From the NCBI GenBank assembly GCA_036499545.1, contig DASYDR010000095.1:1-64000 (forward strand): a stretch of 64,000 nt of DNA, given 5' to 3'. This document shows positions 52,818 to 61,592 of this stretch, piece after piece. Origin of the DNA: Plastoroseomonas sp036499545 (GTDB lineage Bacteria; Pseudomonadota; Alphaproteobacteria; Acetobacterales; Acetobacteraceae). The translations under genes were made by a program, and so were the position numbers. Under the pieces are notes generated by a model, which saw only the letters and a program-made list of their open reading frames with translations, did no database searches and was not told where the DNA came from. Positions within the stretch are counted from its first letter, which is position 1. The number at the start of each line of letters is the position of its first letter.

Positions 52818-54038
52818 ATGGTGTTCCGCTTCCGCGCGCAGTTTCTCGCCCTTCTCCTGGTGCTGCTCGGCGCCTCCGGCATCGCCTTCGCGGATGAGCA
52901 GGAACCGCCTTCCTTCGACGGCACGGAACGGGTGATCACCGCGCGGCGCAACGATACGCTGGCGGATATGCTGCGCAGCGCCGGCATCGCGGCGGCGGAA
53001 GCGCAGGCGGTATTCGCCGCCTTGCAGCCGGCCTTCGGCCCGCGCGACCTGCGACCCGGACAGGAGCTCAGCCTCTGGTTCGACAGCGAGGATGAGGATG
53101 CGCTGCGCGCCGTGGCGATCGAGCCTTCACCCGGCCAGGTCGTCGCGGTGCGCCGCGTCAATGACGGCTGGAAGCTGGAACAGTACCGGGCCCCGCAATC
53201 CCGGTTCCTGGCGCGGGTCGAGACCGGGATCGATGATGGCGTCCTGCCATCCCTGACCCGGGCCGGGCTGCCGGCGCCGCTGGCGCTCCGCCTGATCCGC
53301 GCGCTGCAGTACGAAGTCGATTTCCAGCGCGACATCCAGCCGGGCGATCGCATCGCCGTCGCTTTCGAGCGTTATCGCGGCCCCGACGGCACGCTGCTGC
53401 GGCATGGCCGTGTGCTGCACGCGGCGCTGACGCTCTCGGGCCGCGTGGTCGAGGTCTGGCGGCACGAGGCGGGTGAGGATGACACCGGCTGGTATGACGG
53501 CAATGGCCGGCCGCTCTCCGGTCGTTTCATGCGCACCCCGCTCGATGGCGCCCGGATTTCCTCCGGCTTCGGGCCGCGCCGGCATCCGCTGCTCGGTTAC
53601 AGCCGCATGCACCAGGGCATCGATTTCGCCGCGCCGACCGGCACCGCCGTCTATGCCGCGGCGCCGGGCCGTGTCCTGGTCGCGCATGCCGAACACGGCT
53701 ATGGCCAGACCATCGTGCTCGTCCACGCCAACGGCACCCGGACCCGCTACGCGCATCTCTCGCGCTTCGCCCGGGGCCTACGCGCCGGCATGACGGTCCG
53801 GCAGGGGCAGACCATCGGCGCCGTCGGTGCCACCGGCCTCGCCACCGGCCCGCACCTGCACTACGAGTTGATCGTCGGCGGGCAGCCGCGCGATCCGTCC
53901 CGCACGCTGATCGCGACCGATACGCCGCTGCGCGGCCGCGCCCTGGCCGTCTACCAGGCGGAGCGGCGCCGGCTGCAGCAGCATCTCGCGCACATGATCG
54001 GCTCCGGCGCGGTGGAGCTGGCGATGGCGCCCGACTGA
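52818..54038 (+). CDS. M23-family metallopeptidase (murein hydrolase-type)
   Basis: A 406-residue exported protein. Signal peptide about 1-25 (LALLLVLLGASGIAFA). Residues about 35-150 look like OapA/LysM-like ligand domains (DTLADMLRSAGI; LRPGQELSLWF). The LytM domain (about 240-360) has the zinc motif MHQGIDFAAPTGTAVYAA and the GPHLHYEL motif, so it should be an active glycyl or D-Ala-DAP endopeptidase acting on peptidoglycan. It is divergent from hemP. Confidence 0.94.
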   Translation: MVFRFRAQFLALLLVLLGASGIAFADEQEPPSFDGTERVITARRNDTLADMLRSAGIAAAEAQAVFAALQPAFGPRDLRPGQELSLWFDSEDEDALRAVAIEPSPGQVVAVRRVNDGWKLEQYRAPQSRFLARVETGIDDGVLPSLTRAGLPAPLALRLIRALQYEVDFQRDIQPGDRIAVAFERYRGPDGTLLRHGRVLHAALTLSGRVVEVWRHEAGEDDTGWYDGNGRPLSGRFMRTPLDGARISSGFGPRRHPLLGYSRMHQGIDFAAPTGTAVYAAAPGRVLVAHAEHGYGQTIVLVHANGTRTRYAHLSRFARGLRAGMTVRQGQTIGAVGATGLATGPHLHYELIVGGQPRDPSRTLIATDTPLRGRALAVYQAERRRLQQHLAHMIGSGAVELAMAPD

Positions 54039-54150
54039 ATTGTAAGGCCGCGTGGCATCCGCCGGAGGCTTAGCTTTCTCGCCGCGGCGACCATGCCGCC
54101 ACCCCCTCGCTCGATCGCCGCGTTGGTGCGAAGCTTCCCGTATACGTCGA

Positions 54151-54176
54151 GCGCGCCTGGCCTCAGCCGGGCGCGC
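54151..54176 (+). terminator. Hairpin between M23 peptidase and dehydratase genes
   Basis: GCGCGCC-T-GGC (54151-54161), loop CTCA, GCC-G-GGCGCGC (54166-54176): an 11-bp stem allowing one T-G wobble. It is 113 bp after the peptidase stop and 29 bp before the dehydratase start. It may end the peptidase transcript or act as an attenuator in the dehydratase leader. Confidence 0.5.
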
Positions 54177-54205
54177 TGCCTTGCAAGGGAAGAAAGCTCC
54201 GTCCG

Positions 54206-55957
54206 ATGAACGCCGACATCAAGCCGCGCCGCCGCACGCCAGAGTCGCTCCGCTCCGCCCGCTGGTTCGGCCCCGCCGACCTCCGCAGTTTCGGGCACCG
54301 CTCCCGTGGTTTCCAGATGGGCTATTCGCAGGAGGAATGGCAGGGCAAGCCGGTCATCGCCATCGTCAACACCTGGTCGGATATCAGCCCCTGCCACGTG
54401 CATCTGCGCAGCCGCGCGGAGGACGTGAAGCGCGGCGTGCTGCAGGCGGGCGGCTTCCCGATCGAGCTGCCGGCGATCTCGGTCGCCGAGATCTTCGTCA
54501 AGCCGACCACCATGCTCTACCGCAACATGCTGGCGATGGAGACGGAGGAGCTGCTGCGCAGCCATCCGGTCGACGGCGCCGTGCTGCTCGGCGGCTGCGA
54601 CAAGTCGACGCCCGGGCTGCTGCTCGGCGCCACCAGCATGAACCTGCCGACCATCTATGTCCCCGCCGGGCCGATGCTGCGCGGCAACTGGGCCGGCAAG
54701 ACCCTCGGCTCCGGCTCCGACAGCTTCAAGTACTGGGAGGAGCTGCGTGCCGGCACCATCACCCAGGAAGACTGGCTCGGCGTCGAGCAGGGCATCGCGC
54801 GCAGCCACGGCACCTGCATGACCATGGGCACCGCCAGCACCATGACCGCGATCGCGGAAGCGATCGGCATGGTGCTGCCCGGCGGCTCCTCCATCCCCGC
54901 CGTCGATGCCGCGCATCCGCGCCTCGCCGCCGAATCCGGCCGGCGCATCGTCGACATGGTGTGGGAGGACCTGACCCCCGCCCGCATCCAGACCCGCGAC
55001 GCCTTCGAGAATGCGATCGCGGTCGCCATGGCGATGGGCTGCTCGACCAATGCCATCATCCATCTGCTGGCGATGGCGCGACGGGCCGGCACCGATATCG
55101 GCCTCGAGGATTTCGAGCGCATGAGCCGCATCGTGCCGGTGATCGGCAATGTGCGGCCGTCCGGCACCACCTACCTGATGGAGGATTTCTTCTATGCCGG
55201 CGGCATCCGCGCCCTGATGGAGCGCATTCGCGGCCATCTGCACACCGATGCCATCACCTGCACCGGCCGCACGGTGGGCGAGAATATCGCCGGCGCCCGC
55301 GTCTACAATGACGACGTCATCCGCCCGGTCGAGAACCCGATCTACCGGGAAGGCGCGCTGGCGGTGCTGAAGGGCAACCTGGCGCCCGATGGCTGCGTCA
55401 TCAAGCCCTCGGCCTGCGATCCGCGCTTCCTGAAACACAGCGGGCCGGCCCTGGTGTTCGACGACTACCCGGCGCTGAAGAAGGCGGTGGATGACGAGGA
55501 TCTCGACGTCACGCCGGACCATGTTCTGATCCTGCGCAATGCCGGGCCGCAGGGCGGGCCGGGCATGCCGGAATGGGGCATGCTGCCGATGCCGAAGAAG
55601 CTGCTGAAGCAGGGCTATCGCGACATGCTGCGGCTGTCCGATGCGCGTATGTCGGGCACCAGCTACGGCGCCTGCGTGCTGCATGTGGCGCCGGAAAGCT
55701 ATGTCGGCGGGCCGCTGGCGCTGGTGCGGAACGGCGACATCATCAGCATCGATGTCGATGCGCGCCGCATCAGCCTGGATATCCCGGATGAGGAGATGGA
55801 ACGCCGCCGCGCCGCCTGGACGCCGCCGCCGGTGCGCTACCACCGCGGCTATGGCTGGATGTTCAGCCGCCATATCCAGCAGGCGAATGAAGGCTGCGAC
55901 TTCGATTTCCTGCGCACCGATTTCGGCGCGCCGGTCGAAGAGCCGGCGATCTACTGA
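54206..55957 (+). CDS. IlvD/Edd-family sugar-acid dehydratase (L-arabinonate dehydratase-like)
   Basis: A 583-residue dehydratase. The cluster cysteines are Cys63 (SDISPCHVH), Cys131 (LLGGCDKSTPG) and Cys204 (SHGTCMTMG); their spacing (68 and 73) equals that I recall for the [2Fe-2S] L-arabinonate dehydratase of Rhizobium (59, 127, 200). The catalytic-Ser region LSDARMSGTSYGACVLH is present. It dehydrates an aldonic acid to a 2-keto-3-deoxy acid in the cytoplasm. The length and DKSTPG motif favour sugar acids over dihydroxy-acid dehydratase (IlvD). RBS GGGAAGAAAG precedes the start. Confidence 0.9.
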   Translation: MNADIKPRRRTPESLRSARWFGPADLRSFGHRSRGFQMGYSQEEWQGKPVIAIVNTWSDISPCHVHLRSRAEDVKRGVLQAGGFPIELPAISVAEIFVKPTTMLYRNMLAMETEELLRSHPVDGAVLLGGCDKSTPGLLLGATSMNLPTIYVPAGPMLRGNWAGKTLGSGSDSFKYWEELRAGTITQEDWLGVEQGIARSHGTCMTMGTASTMTAIAEAIGMVLPGGSSIPAVDAAHPRLAAESGRRIVDMVWEDLTPARIQTRDAFENAIAVAMAMGCSTNAIIHLLAMARRAGTDIGLEDFERMSRIVPVIGNVRPSGTTYLMEDFFYAGGIRALMERIRGHLHTDAITCTGRTVGENIAGARVYNDDVIRPVENPIYREGALAVLKGNLAPDGCVIKPSACDPRFLKHSGPALVFDDYPALKKAVDDEDLDVTPDHVLILRNAGPQGGPGMPEWGMLPMPKKLLKQGYRDMLRLSDARMSGTSYGACVLHVAPESYVGGPLALVRNGDIISIDVDARRISLDIPDEEMERRRAAWTPPPVRYHRGYGWMFSRHIQQANEGCDFDFLRTDFGAPVEEPAIY

Positions 55958-55971
55958 GCCTGTCATGCACG

Positions 55972-56024
55972 GAGCGTCCGATGATCGAAGGGCCGAATGG
56001 CCCGGAGATCTGAATCGGCCGCCC
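55972..56024. repeat. Dispersed 53-bp repeat (family 1, copy 3, inverted)
   Basis: This matches the reverse complement of the 24101-24153 copy at 47 of 53 positions by my count. It keeps the GAGCGTCCGATG end, the inner GGGCCGAATGGCCC hairpin and TCTGAATCGG. It lies in the 90-bp gap between the two dehydratase genes, ending 23 bp before the second start. Confidence 0.85.
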
Positions 56025-56047
56025 CATGAACGAGGAAATCTCCGACC

Positions 56048-57157
56048 ATGAAGATCACCGATGTCACCCTCACGCTCTTCGCGTGGAAGGGCATTCCGCC
56101 GATCACCTATGGCGCGCATACCGCCCGCGGCAATGGCGAGAGCCAGCTCGGCCTGCTGGCGATCGAGACCGATGCGGGCGTCACCGGCCACGCCTTCCTC
56201 GGCAGCTCCCGCAACAGCGCCGAGAGCGAGGCGAGCACGGTGATCACCGCGCTGAAGCCGCTGCTGATCGGCGAGGATCCCTTCGCCCGGGAGAAGCTGA
56301 ACAGGAAGCTCTGGACCCGCGTCCGGCAATCGACCACGCGCGCCATCGGCGCCTGCGACATCGCGCTCTGGGATCTGGCCGGCAAGGCGCTCGGCGTGCC
56401 GGTCTTCAACCTGCTCGGCAAGTGCCGCGATGCCATCCCCGCCTATGCCAGCTCCGCCGTGCTGTCCTCGCCGGAAGCCTATGCCGAGGAAGCGGTGCGC
56501 TACCGGGATGCCGGCTGGGCCGCCTACAAGATCCATCCGCCGCAGAAGCTGCAGGAAGACATCGCGATCTGCCGCGCGGTGCGCAAGGCGGTCGGCGACG
56601 AGTTCCGTCTCATGCTCGACAGCACCTGGGGCTATGATTTCCCCACCGCGCTGCGCGTCGGCAAGGTGATCGAGGAGCTGAACTTCTACTGGTACGAAGA
56701 TCCGCTGCACGACCAGGATGTCTACAACTACGTCAAGCTGCGCCAGGCGCTGCGGATCCCGTTGCTGGCGACGGAATATCCGATGGGCGGGCTCGACGGC
56801 TATGCGCAGTGGATCATGAACCGCGCGACCGATTACCTGCGCGGCGACGTGACGGTGAAGGGCGGCATCACCACGGTGGTGAAGACCGCGCATCTCGCCG
56901 AGGCGTTCCGCATGAACTACGAAATCCACCACGCCGGCAATTCGCTGAACAACCTGGCGAACCTGCACATCGCCATGTCGATCCCGAACACCGAATTCTT
57001 CGAGGTGCTGCTGCCGGCCGACGCCCAGAAATACGGGCTGATCGAGGACATCGAGATCGGCGCCGACGGCATGGTGCGGGCGCCGGACAAGCCCGGCCTC
57101 GGCGCCGAGATCGACTTCGCCCTGATCGAGCGCAACAAGGTGGCAGTGCTGCGCTGA
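56048..57157 (+). CDS. Enolase-superfamily (mandelate racemase/muconate lactonizing) enzyme
   Basis: A 369-residue protein. The capping domain (about 1-120) is followed by the barrel with Lys161-Ile-His163 on the second strand, metal ligands Asp191 (LMLDSTWGYD), Glu217 (WYEDPL) and Glu243 (ATEYPMGG), and an acid/base His at 294-295 (EIHHAGNS). The second-strand motif is K-x-H, not the K-x-K of mandelate racemase. The H pair and neighbouring sugar-acid dehydratase suggest it also dehydrates or epimerises a sugar acid. Substrate unknown. It stops exactly where the convergent glycosyltransferase stops. Confidence 0.9.
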   Translation: MKITDVTLTLFAWKGIPPITYGAHTARGNGESQLGLLAIETDAGVTGHAFLGSSRNSAESEASTVITALKPLLIGEDPFAREKLNRKLWTRVRQSTTRAIGACDIALWDLAGKALGVPVFNLLGKCRDAIPAYASSAVLSSPEAYAEEAVRYRDAGWAAYKIHPPQKLQEDIAICRAVRKAVGDEFRLMLDSTWGYDFPTALRVGKVIEELNFYWYEDPLHDQDVYNYVKLRQALRIPLLATEYPMGGLDGYAQWIMNRATDYLRGDVTVKGGITTVVKTAHLAEAFRMNYEIHHAGNSLNNLANLHIAMSIPNTEFFEVLLPADAQKYGLIEDIEIGADGMVRAPDKPGLGAEIDFALIERNKVAVLR

Positions 57158-58198
57158 TCAGGTCTCGTCGGCCGGGAAGCGGCTCAGCGCGGCGCGGAAC
57201 TGCGCCGCGCAGGCTTCCCAGGAGAATGTCTCGGCATGCCGCCGCGCCGCGGCGCGGTCGCAGTCGAGTGCCTTCAGGCAGGCGGCGCGCAGATCCTCAT
57301 CCAGCGCGCCGACCCGGGGATCGGTCACCACGTCGAGCGGCCCGGTCACCGGATAGGCGGCGACCGGCGTGCCGGACGCCAGCGCTTCCAGCAGCACCAG
57401 CCCGAAGGTGTCCGTGCGAGACGGGAAGACGAAGACATCGGCGCCGGCATAGCTGCGGGCCAGCGTGCCATTGTCCCGCCAGCCGGTGAAATGCACCTTG
57501 GGGAAGCGGGCCATCAGTGCCAGGCGTTGCGGTCCGTCGCCCACCACCACCTTGGTGCCGGGCAGGTCGAGTTGCAGGAAGGCCGCGATGTTCTTCTCGA
57601 TGGCGACGCGGCCGGCATAGAGGAAGATCGGCCGCGGCAGGCCTTCGAAGGGGTCGCGCGTATTGGGGTTGAAGCGCGCCAGGTCGACGCCGCGGGTCCA
57701 GGGCCGCACCTTGGTGAAGCCGCGGGAGGCGAGTTCGTCGCGCAATGTCTGGGTCGCCGCCAAGGTCGCTTCCCCGGCCTGGTGGAAGCGCCGCATCATC
57801 GACCAGGACAGCCGGGTCGGGATGCGCGTCCGGGCATGGACGTATTCGGGGAATTTCGTGTGGTAGGCGGTGGTGAACGGCCAGCCGTGCCGGCGGCAGA
57901 TGCGCCGCATCGCCCAGCCGAGCGGCCCTTCCGTCGCGATGTGCACGGCACAGGGCATGAAGGCCCGCGCGATCGCCTCCAGCTTCCGGCGCGGGAACAG
58001 CGCGAGGCGGATTTCCTTGTAGCCCGGCGTCGCCATGCTGCGGAACCGGTCCGGGCCCACCACCTCCACCACATCGCCCTGCTGGCGCAGGATGTCGGTG
58101 ACCAGAGTCAGGGTGCGCACCACGCCGTTCACCTGCGGGTGCCAGGCGTCGGAGACGATCAGCAGGCGGAGCGGCGCCGCCTCGGCCAGCCCGGTCAC
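57158..58198 (-). CDS. Glycosyltransferase family 4-like protein
   Basis: A 346-residue GT-B glycosyltransferase. The N-terminal part has RLLIVSDAWHPQVNGVVRTL and HIATEGPLGWAMRRICRRHG; the nucleotide-sugar part has RGVDLARFNP, LYAGRVAIEKNI, VVVGDGPQRLALM and DVFVFPSRTDTFGLVLLEALASGTPVAA (E-x7-E type). The sequence resembles alphaproteobacterial enzymes that add sugar to diacylglycerol. GTG 58198 overlaps the phosphoesterase stop (GTGA), so the two are coupled. Acceptor not known. Confidence 0.92.
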   Translation of the reverse strand: MTGLAEAAPLRLLIVSDAWHPQVNGVVRTLTLVTDILRQQGDVVEVVGPDRFRSMATPGYKEIRLALFPRRKLEAIARAFMPCAVHIATEGPLGWAMRRICRRHGWPFTTAYHTKFPEYVHARTRIPTRLSWSMMRRFHQAGEATLAATQTLRDELASRGFTKVRPWTRGVDLARFNPNTRDPFEGLPRPIFLYAGRVAIEKNIAAFLQLDLPGTKVVVGDGPQRLALMARFPKVHFTGWRDNGTLARSYAGADVFVFPSRTDTFGLVLLEALASGTPVAAYPVTGPLDVVTDPRVGALDEDLRAACLKALDCDRAAARRHAETFSWEACAAQFRAALSRFPADET

Positions 58199-59028
58199 GC
58201 GATTTCCGGCAGTACGGCGCGTTCGCGTGCCGCGGGGCGGCGGGCGGTGAAGGTCAGGCGGTTCTCGGCCGCCCAATCCACCAGCTCGAAGCGGCCATCG
58301 GCGTGTTCGACCAGCGCGGTGCAGCTTTCCACCCAGTCGCCGTCATTCATGTAGGCGATGCCCTGGATGCTGCGCATCTCGGCATGGTGGATATGGCCGC
58401 AGACCACGCCGTCCAGGCCGCGCCGCCGGGCTTCGTTGGCCAGCGCGGTCTCGAAGCGGTCGATCGCCTTCACCGCTTCCTTCACCTGGCGCTTCAGCCA
58501 CTGCGACAGCGACCAGTAGGGATAGCCGAGCTTCCGGCGCGCCGCGTTGAACCAAGTGTTGAGCCAGAGCGCCCAGTCATAGGCCCAGTCGCCGAGATGG
58601 GCGAGGAACTTGGCGTAACGGATGACACCGTCGAATTCGTCGCCGTGCATGACGAGGTAGCGACGCCCGTCGGCCGCGGTGTGCACCGCTTCCTTCTGCA
58701 GCCTGACGCCACCGATCTCGAGACCGAGGCCGAGCCAGTCGCGGAACATCTCGTCGTGATTGCCGGGGATGTAGGTGACGGCGGTGCCGTTGCGCGCCAT
58801 CGAGAGGATCAGGCGGATCGCCTCGTTGTGGTCGGCGTCCCAGTACCAGGATTTGCGGAGCCGCCAGCCATCGACGATGTCGCCGACGAGGTAGAGCTGC
58901 TCGCATTCCATCTGGCGCAGGAAGTCCACCAGGTAGTCACTGCGGCAACCGCGGGTTCCGAGATGGGTGTCCGAAATAAAAACAGTGCGGTATCGGCGCT
59001 TCGCATCGGTCGTCGGCGTGACTTGCAT
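58195..59028 (-). CDS. LpxH-like calcineurin-type metallophosphoesterase
   Basis: A 277-residue phosphoesterase: FISDTHLGTRG, YLVGDIVDGW, GNHDEMF, VMHGDEFDG and VVCGHIHHAEM are the five metal-binding blocks in order. It belongs to the UDP-2,3-diacylglucosamine diphosphatase-like group (long LpxH2-like form). Translationally coupled to the glycosyltransferase. Either lipid A precursor hydrolysis or a related phospholipid head-group reaction is possible. The divergent lipid-kinase-like gene strengthens a lipid role. Confidence 0.93.
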   Translation of the reverse strand: MQVTPTTDAKRRYRTVFISDTHLGTRGCRSDYLVDFLRQMECEQLYLVGDIVDGWRLRKSWYWDADHNEAIRLILSMARNGTAVTYIPGNHDEMFRDWLGLGLEIGGVRLQKEAVHTAADGRRYLVMHGDEFDGVIRYAKFLAHLGDWAYDWALWLNTWFNAARRKLGYPYWSLSQWLKRQVKEAVKAIDRFETALANEARRRGLDGVVCGHIHHAEMRSIQGIAYMNDGDWVESCTALVEHADGRFELVDWAAENRLTFTARRPAARERAVLPEIA

Positions 59029-59167
59029 GAATCCGGCCCTGAAGCGCCCGACCTGCTCCGCGAATCGAAGCGCGCCGGCGGCGTCTGATCTGCGTTCGCG
59101 TGGAGATATCCTCAACCTGGCGTGTGGCGCATGAATCCTGGATGAAACCCCACAATTTACTGCAGTC

Positions 59168-60097
59168 ATGCTATGGAAGCGTTTCCGACACGAAACCGTC
59201 ACCAACCGCTGCGAGAAGCCGCCCATCATGCTCGTCGTCTTCAACCCCGCTGCCGGCGCCCGCCGCCGCCGCCGCCTGACGCGGGCGATGGACACGCTGC
59301 TCGGCCTCGGCCTGCGGCCCGAACTCGCCGAGACCACCGGCCCCGGCGATGCCGAGCGCCTGGCGCGCGACGGCGCGGCGCGCGGCGTGCCGATGGTGAT
59401 CGCGGCCGGCGGCGACGGCACGATCGCCGAAGTCGCCAGCGGCATCGCCGGCAGCGATGCGGCGCTCGGCGTATTGCCGCTCGGCACCGCCAATGTGCTC
59501 GCCTGGGAGCTTGGCTTGCCGATGCGGCCGGAAGCCGCCGCCGGCCGCCTGGCGCAGGGCCGCATGGTGGAGCTGCGGCCGGGCATGGCCCGCTTCGGTG
59601 ACGGCCGCGCGCGGCTTTTCGTGCAGATGCTGGGCGCGGGTTTCGACGCGGCGGTGGTCGCCAATCTCGATCTCGGCCTGAAGCGCCGCATCGGCCGCGC
59701 CGCCTATGTCTGGCAGACCATCCGCGAATTGCCGCGCTACCCCTTCGCGCCGATTCAGGTGACGCTCGACGGCGTCGCCCATGCCGCGACCAGCGCCATC
59801 ATCACCAAGGGCCGCCTCTATGCCGGCCGCTACCGCCTGGCGCCGGAAGCGAAGCAGGGCGAGCCCGGCTTCCATGTCGCGCTGTTCTCCGCGCAGGGAC
59901 CGGTCTCGACCGCGCTGCTCGGCGCCGCGCTGCCGCTGAACCTGCTGTCGCGCATGCCGGGCGTCCGGCTGCTGCGCGCGGCGCAGGTGGAACTGATGGC
60001 CGAAGGCGTGCCGGTACAGGCCGATGGCGACAAGGCCGGGACACTGCCCGTCATGGTCACCGACATGCCGGGGCCGCTGCGGCTGATCGGCGCCTGA
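59168..60097 (+). CDS. Diacylglycerol kinase-family lipid kinase
   Basis: A 309-residue DAGK_cat-type protein. The nucleotide loop is VVFNPAAGARRRR, then AAGGDGTIAEVASGIAG and LGVLPLGTANVLAWELGLP; the C-terminal part (ITKGRLYAGRYRLAPEAKQGEP, VQADGDKAGTLPV) is the beta-sandwich of YegS/DgkB-like lipid kinases. ATG 59168 or ATG 59228 (MLVVFNP) can start it; the second matches the usual N-terminus. It probably phosphorylates diacylglycerol or a similar lipid. Divergent from the phosphoesterase. Confidence 0.9.
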   Translation: MLWKRFRHETVTNRCEKPPIMLVVFNPAAGARRRRRLTRAMDTLLGLGLRPELAETTGPGDAERLARDGAARGVPMVIAAGGDGTIAEVASGIAGSDAALGVLPLGTANVLAWELGLPMRPEAAAGRLAQGRMVELRPGMARFGDGRARLFVQMLGAGFDAAVVANLDLGLKRRIGRAAYVWQTIRELPRYPFAPIQVTLDGVAHAATSAIITKGRLYAGRYRLAPEAKQGEPGFHVALFSAQGPVSTALLGAALPLNLLSRMPGVRLLRAAQVELMAEGVPVQADGDKAGTLPVMVTDMPGPLRLIGA

Positions 60098-60110
60098 TAT
60101 CGGCGGTCAG

Positions 60111-60264
60111 GCCCCGCGGCCGGAGGCCGCCACCTGCTTCTGCGGAGCGGGGCGATGCTCCGGGGCCGCAAATGCGGCCCCGCGCGCGACCGACCTCAGC
60201 CATCCATGTTCCGCCGACAGCGCGTCAGCCAAGCCGGCGCATGCCGGCGCCCGGCGCCTCAGGG
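60111..60264. repeat. Dispersed palindromic repeat (family 2, copy B)
   Basis: About 154 bp in the convergent gap between the lipid kinase and NUDIX genes. It is collinear with 39071-39223: same CTGCGGAGCG, GCGATGCTCCGGGGCCGC, ATGCGGCCCCGCGC, CAGCCAAG and CCCGGCGCCT blocks, with small gaps. GGGGCCGCAAATGCGGCCCC is the central hairpin, where copy A has a fully palindromic version. Confidence 0.8.
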
Positions 60265-60277
60265 CACCTGGCGACTC

Positions 60278-60865
60278 TCAGTCCCGCAGCAGCTTCGACA
60301 GGTTGACCAGGATCGCGGCCGTCGCGCCCCAGATGTAGTGGCGCTCATGCGGGATCACCCAGAATTCCCGGGTGCGGCCCTTGAATTCCCGCTTCTGGCG
60401 TTGCGCCAGGCCGGGGCGCAGCAGGGCCGCCAGCGGGTATTCGAAGATCTCGGCGACCTCCGCCGGTTCCGGCGTCAGGGTCAGCGGCACCGGCACCAGC
60501 GCCACCACCGGCGTCACGTGGAAGCCGGTGCCGGTGCGGTGCTCCGGCAGGCGGCCGATCAGTTCCGGCTGGCGGGGGTCGAGCCCCACTTCTTCCGCCG
60601 CCTCGCGCAGCGCCGCCGCCTCCGGCGTCTCCTCCGCCTCGATGCGGCCGCCGGGGAAGCTCACCTGCCCGGCATGGGACGACATGGCGGCCGCCCGCAA
60701 GGTCAGCATGACCGTCGGCGCATCGTGCAGGATGATCGGCACCAGCACCGCGGCCTGCGTGCGGCGCTCCGGCATCAGGTCCTGGGCATCGTCGCTGCCG
60801 GTGGGCGCGATCCTGTCGCGGCGGGCGGGGTCCGCCAGCCGGGCCGCGATCTCGACCGGGGTCAA
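60278..60865 (-). CDS. NUDIX hydrolase, CoA pyrophosphatase type
   Basis: A 195-residue NUDIX protein. The Nudix box is complete: GGRIEAEETPEAAALREAAEEVGL-type, that is GGRIEAEETPEAAAL followed by REAAEEVG. The upstream AAVLVPIILHD and LRAAAMSSHAGQVSFPGGR (UPF0035/CoA motif) indicate coenzyme A or CoA-ester hydrolysis. TTG 60865 overlaps the DUF1285 stop (TTGA), so the two genes are coupled. Confidence 0.93.
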   Translation of the reverse strand: MTPVEIAARLADPARRDRIAPTGSDDAQDLMPERRTQAAVLVPIILHDAPTVMLTLRAAAMSSHAGQVSFPGGRIEAEETPEAAALREAAEEVGLDPRQPELIGRLPEHRTGTGFHVTPVVALVPVPLTLTPEPAEVAEIFEYPLAALLRPGLAQRQKREFKGRTREFWVIPHERHYIWGATAAILVNLSKLLRD

Positions 60866-61416
60866 ACCGCGGCCTGCCCGGCGAGTTCCGGCGGCACCTC
60901 GTCGATCGGGAAGAACACGCCTTCGCTCCAGACGCCGAGCACCCGGCGCGCATCCACCTCTTCGGTCTCCGCCAGCGCCACCAGCTCATAGAAGACGGCG
61001 CGCGCGATCCGCGCCTCGAGGCCAGGGCGCACCGTGACATAGGGCCGCGGCTCCCGCGTCACCGGGCAGATCGCGACCCGGATCGGATGCGCCTGGTTGG
61101 CGGTGACCATTTCGTCGAGATTGGTCCGGAAGGTCAGGCATTGCTGCGGCTTGCCGGTCTCGGCGCAGGCGCAGTCGCGCCAGAACAGCTCGACCGCGAC
61201 GAAGGGTGCATCCTCCACATCGATGCGGCCCCGCTCCACCGGGGTTTCCAGCACGTAGCCGCCATCCTCCTCCCGCTTCAGCACCGAGGCGAAGAGGGAG
61301 ACGAGCTCCTTCCGGCCGATCGGGCTGCCGCGGTAGTACCAGGTGCCGTCGCGGCCGATGCGGATCGCGAAGTCGCCGCAGTCGACCTTCGGGCGCCGTC
61401 CGGGCCGCGGGCCCAT
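60862..61416 (-). CDS. DUF1285 family protein
   Basis: A protein of about 184 residues with the DUF1285 core: CGDFAIRIGRDGTWYYRGSPIGRKELV, LETPVERGRIDVEDAPFVAVE and RTNLDEMVTANQAHPIRV. Function unknown. ATG 61416 has GGAGG seven bases upstream and gives the usual length; ATG 61470 would add 18 residues with no good RBS. It is coupled to the NUDIX gene, and the pair is common in alphaproteobacteria. Confidence 0.9.
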   Translation of the reverse strand: MGPRPGRRPKVDCGDFAIRIGRDGTWYYRGSPIGRKELVSLFASVLKREEDGGYVLETPVERGRIDVEDAPFVAVELFWRDCACAETGKPQQCLTFRTNLDEMVTANQAHPIRVAICPVTREPRPYVTVRPGLEARIARAVFYELVALAETEEVDARRVLGVWSEGVFFPIDEVPPELAGQAAV

Positions 61417-61592
61417 CACGGAGCCTCCATCGACACCATTCGTCGCTTTCTCCGCGCGCTCTCCGGTCATAGGCTTCACTTCATTCTGGCCGCCGTGCCG
61501 GAAACCGGCGGGCGGGGGCTGGGTGACAGGCGCTGGTTCCGAAGCCGGGCTCGGCGATCGGCTTCGCCCCCTAGTATGGGAAGAAGGAAGGC

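Noticed and set aside
53951..56968. Antisense open frame of about 1005 codons across the M23 peptidase and both dehydratase genes
   Set aside because: It is the mirror of well-identified genes; low-complexity, Arg/His/Gln/Ala-rich composition and no family pattern. Long antisense frames are expected in very GC-rich DNA.
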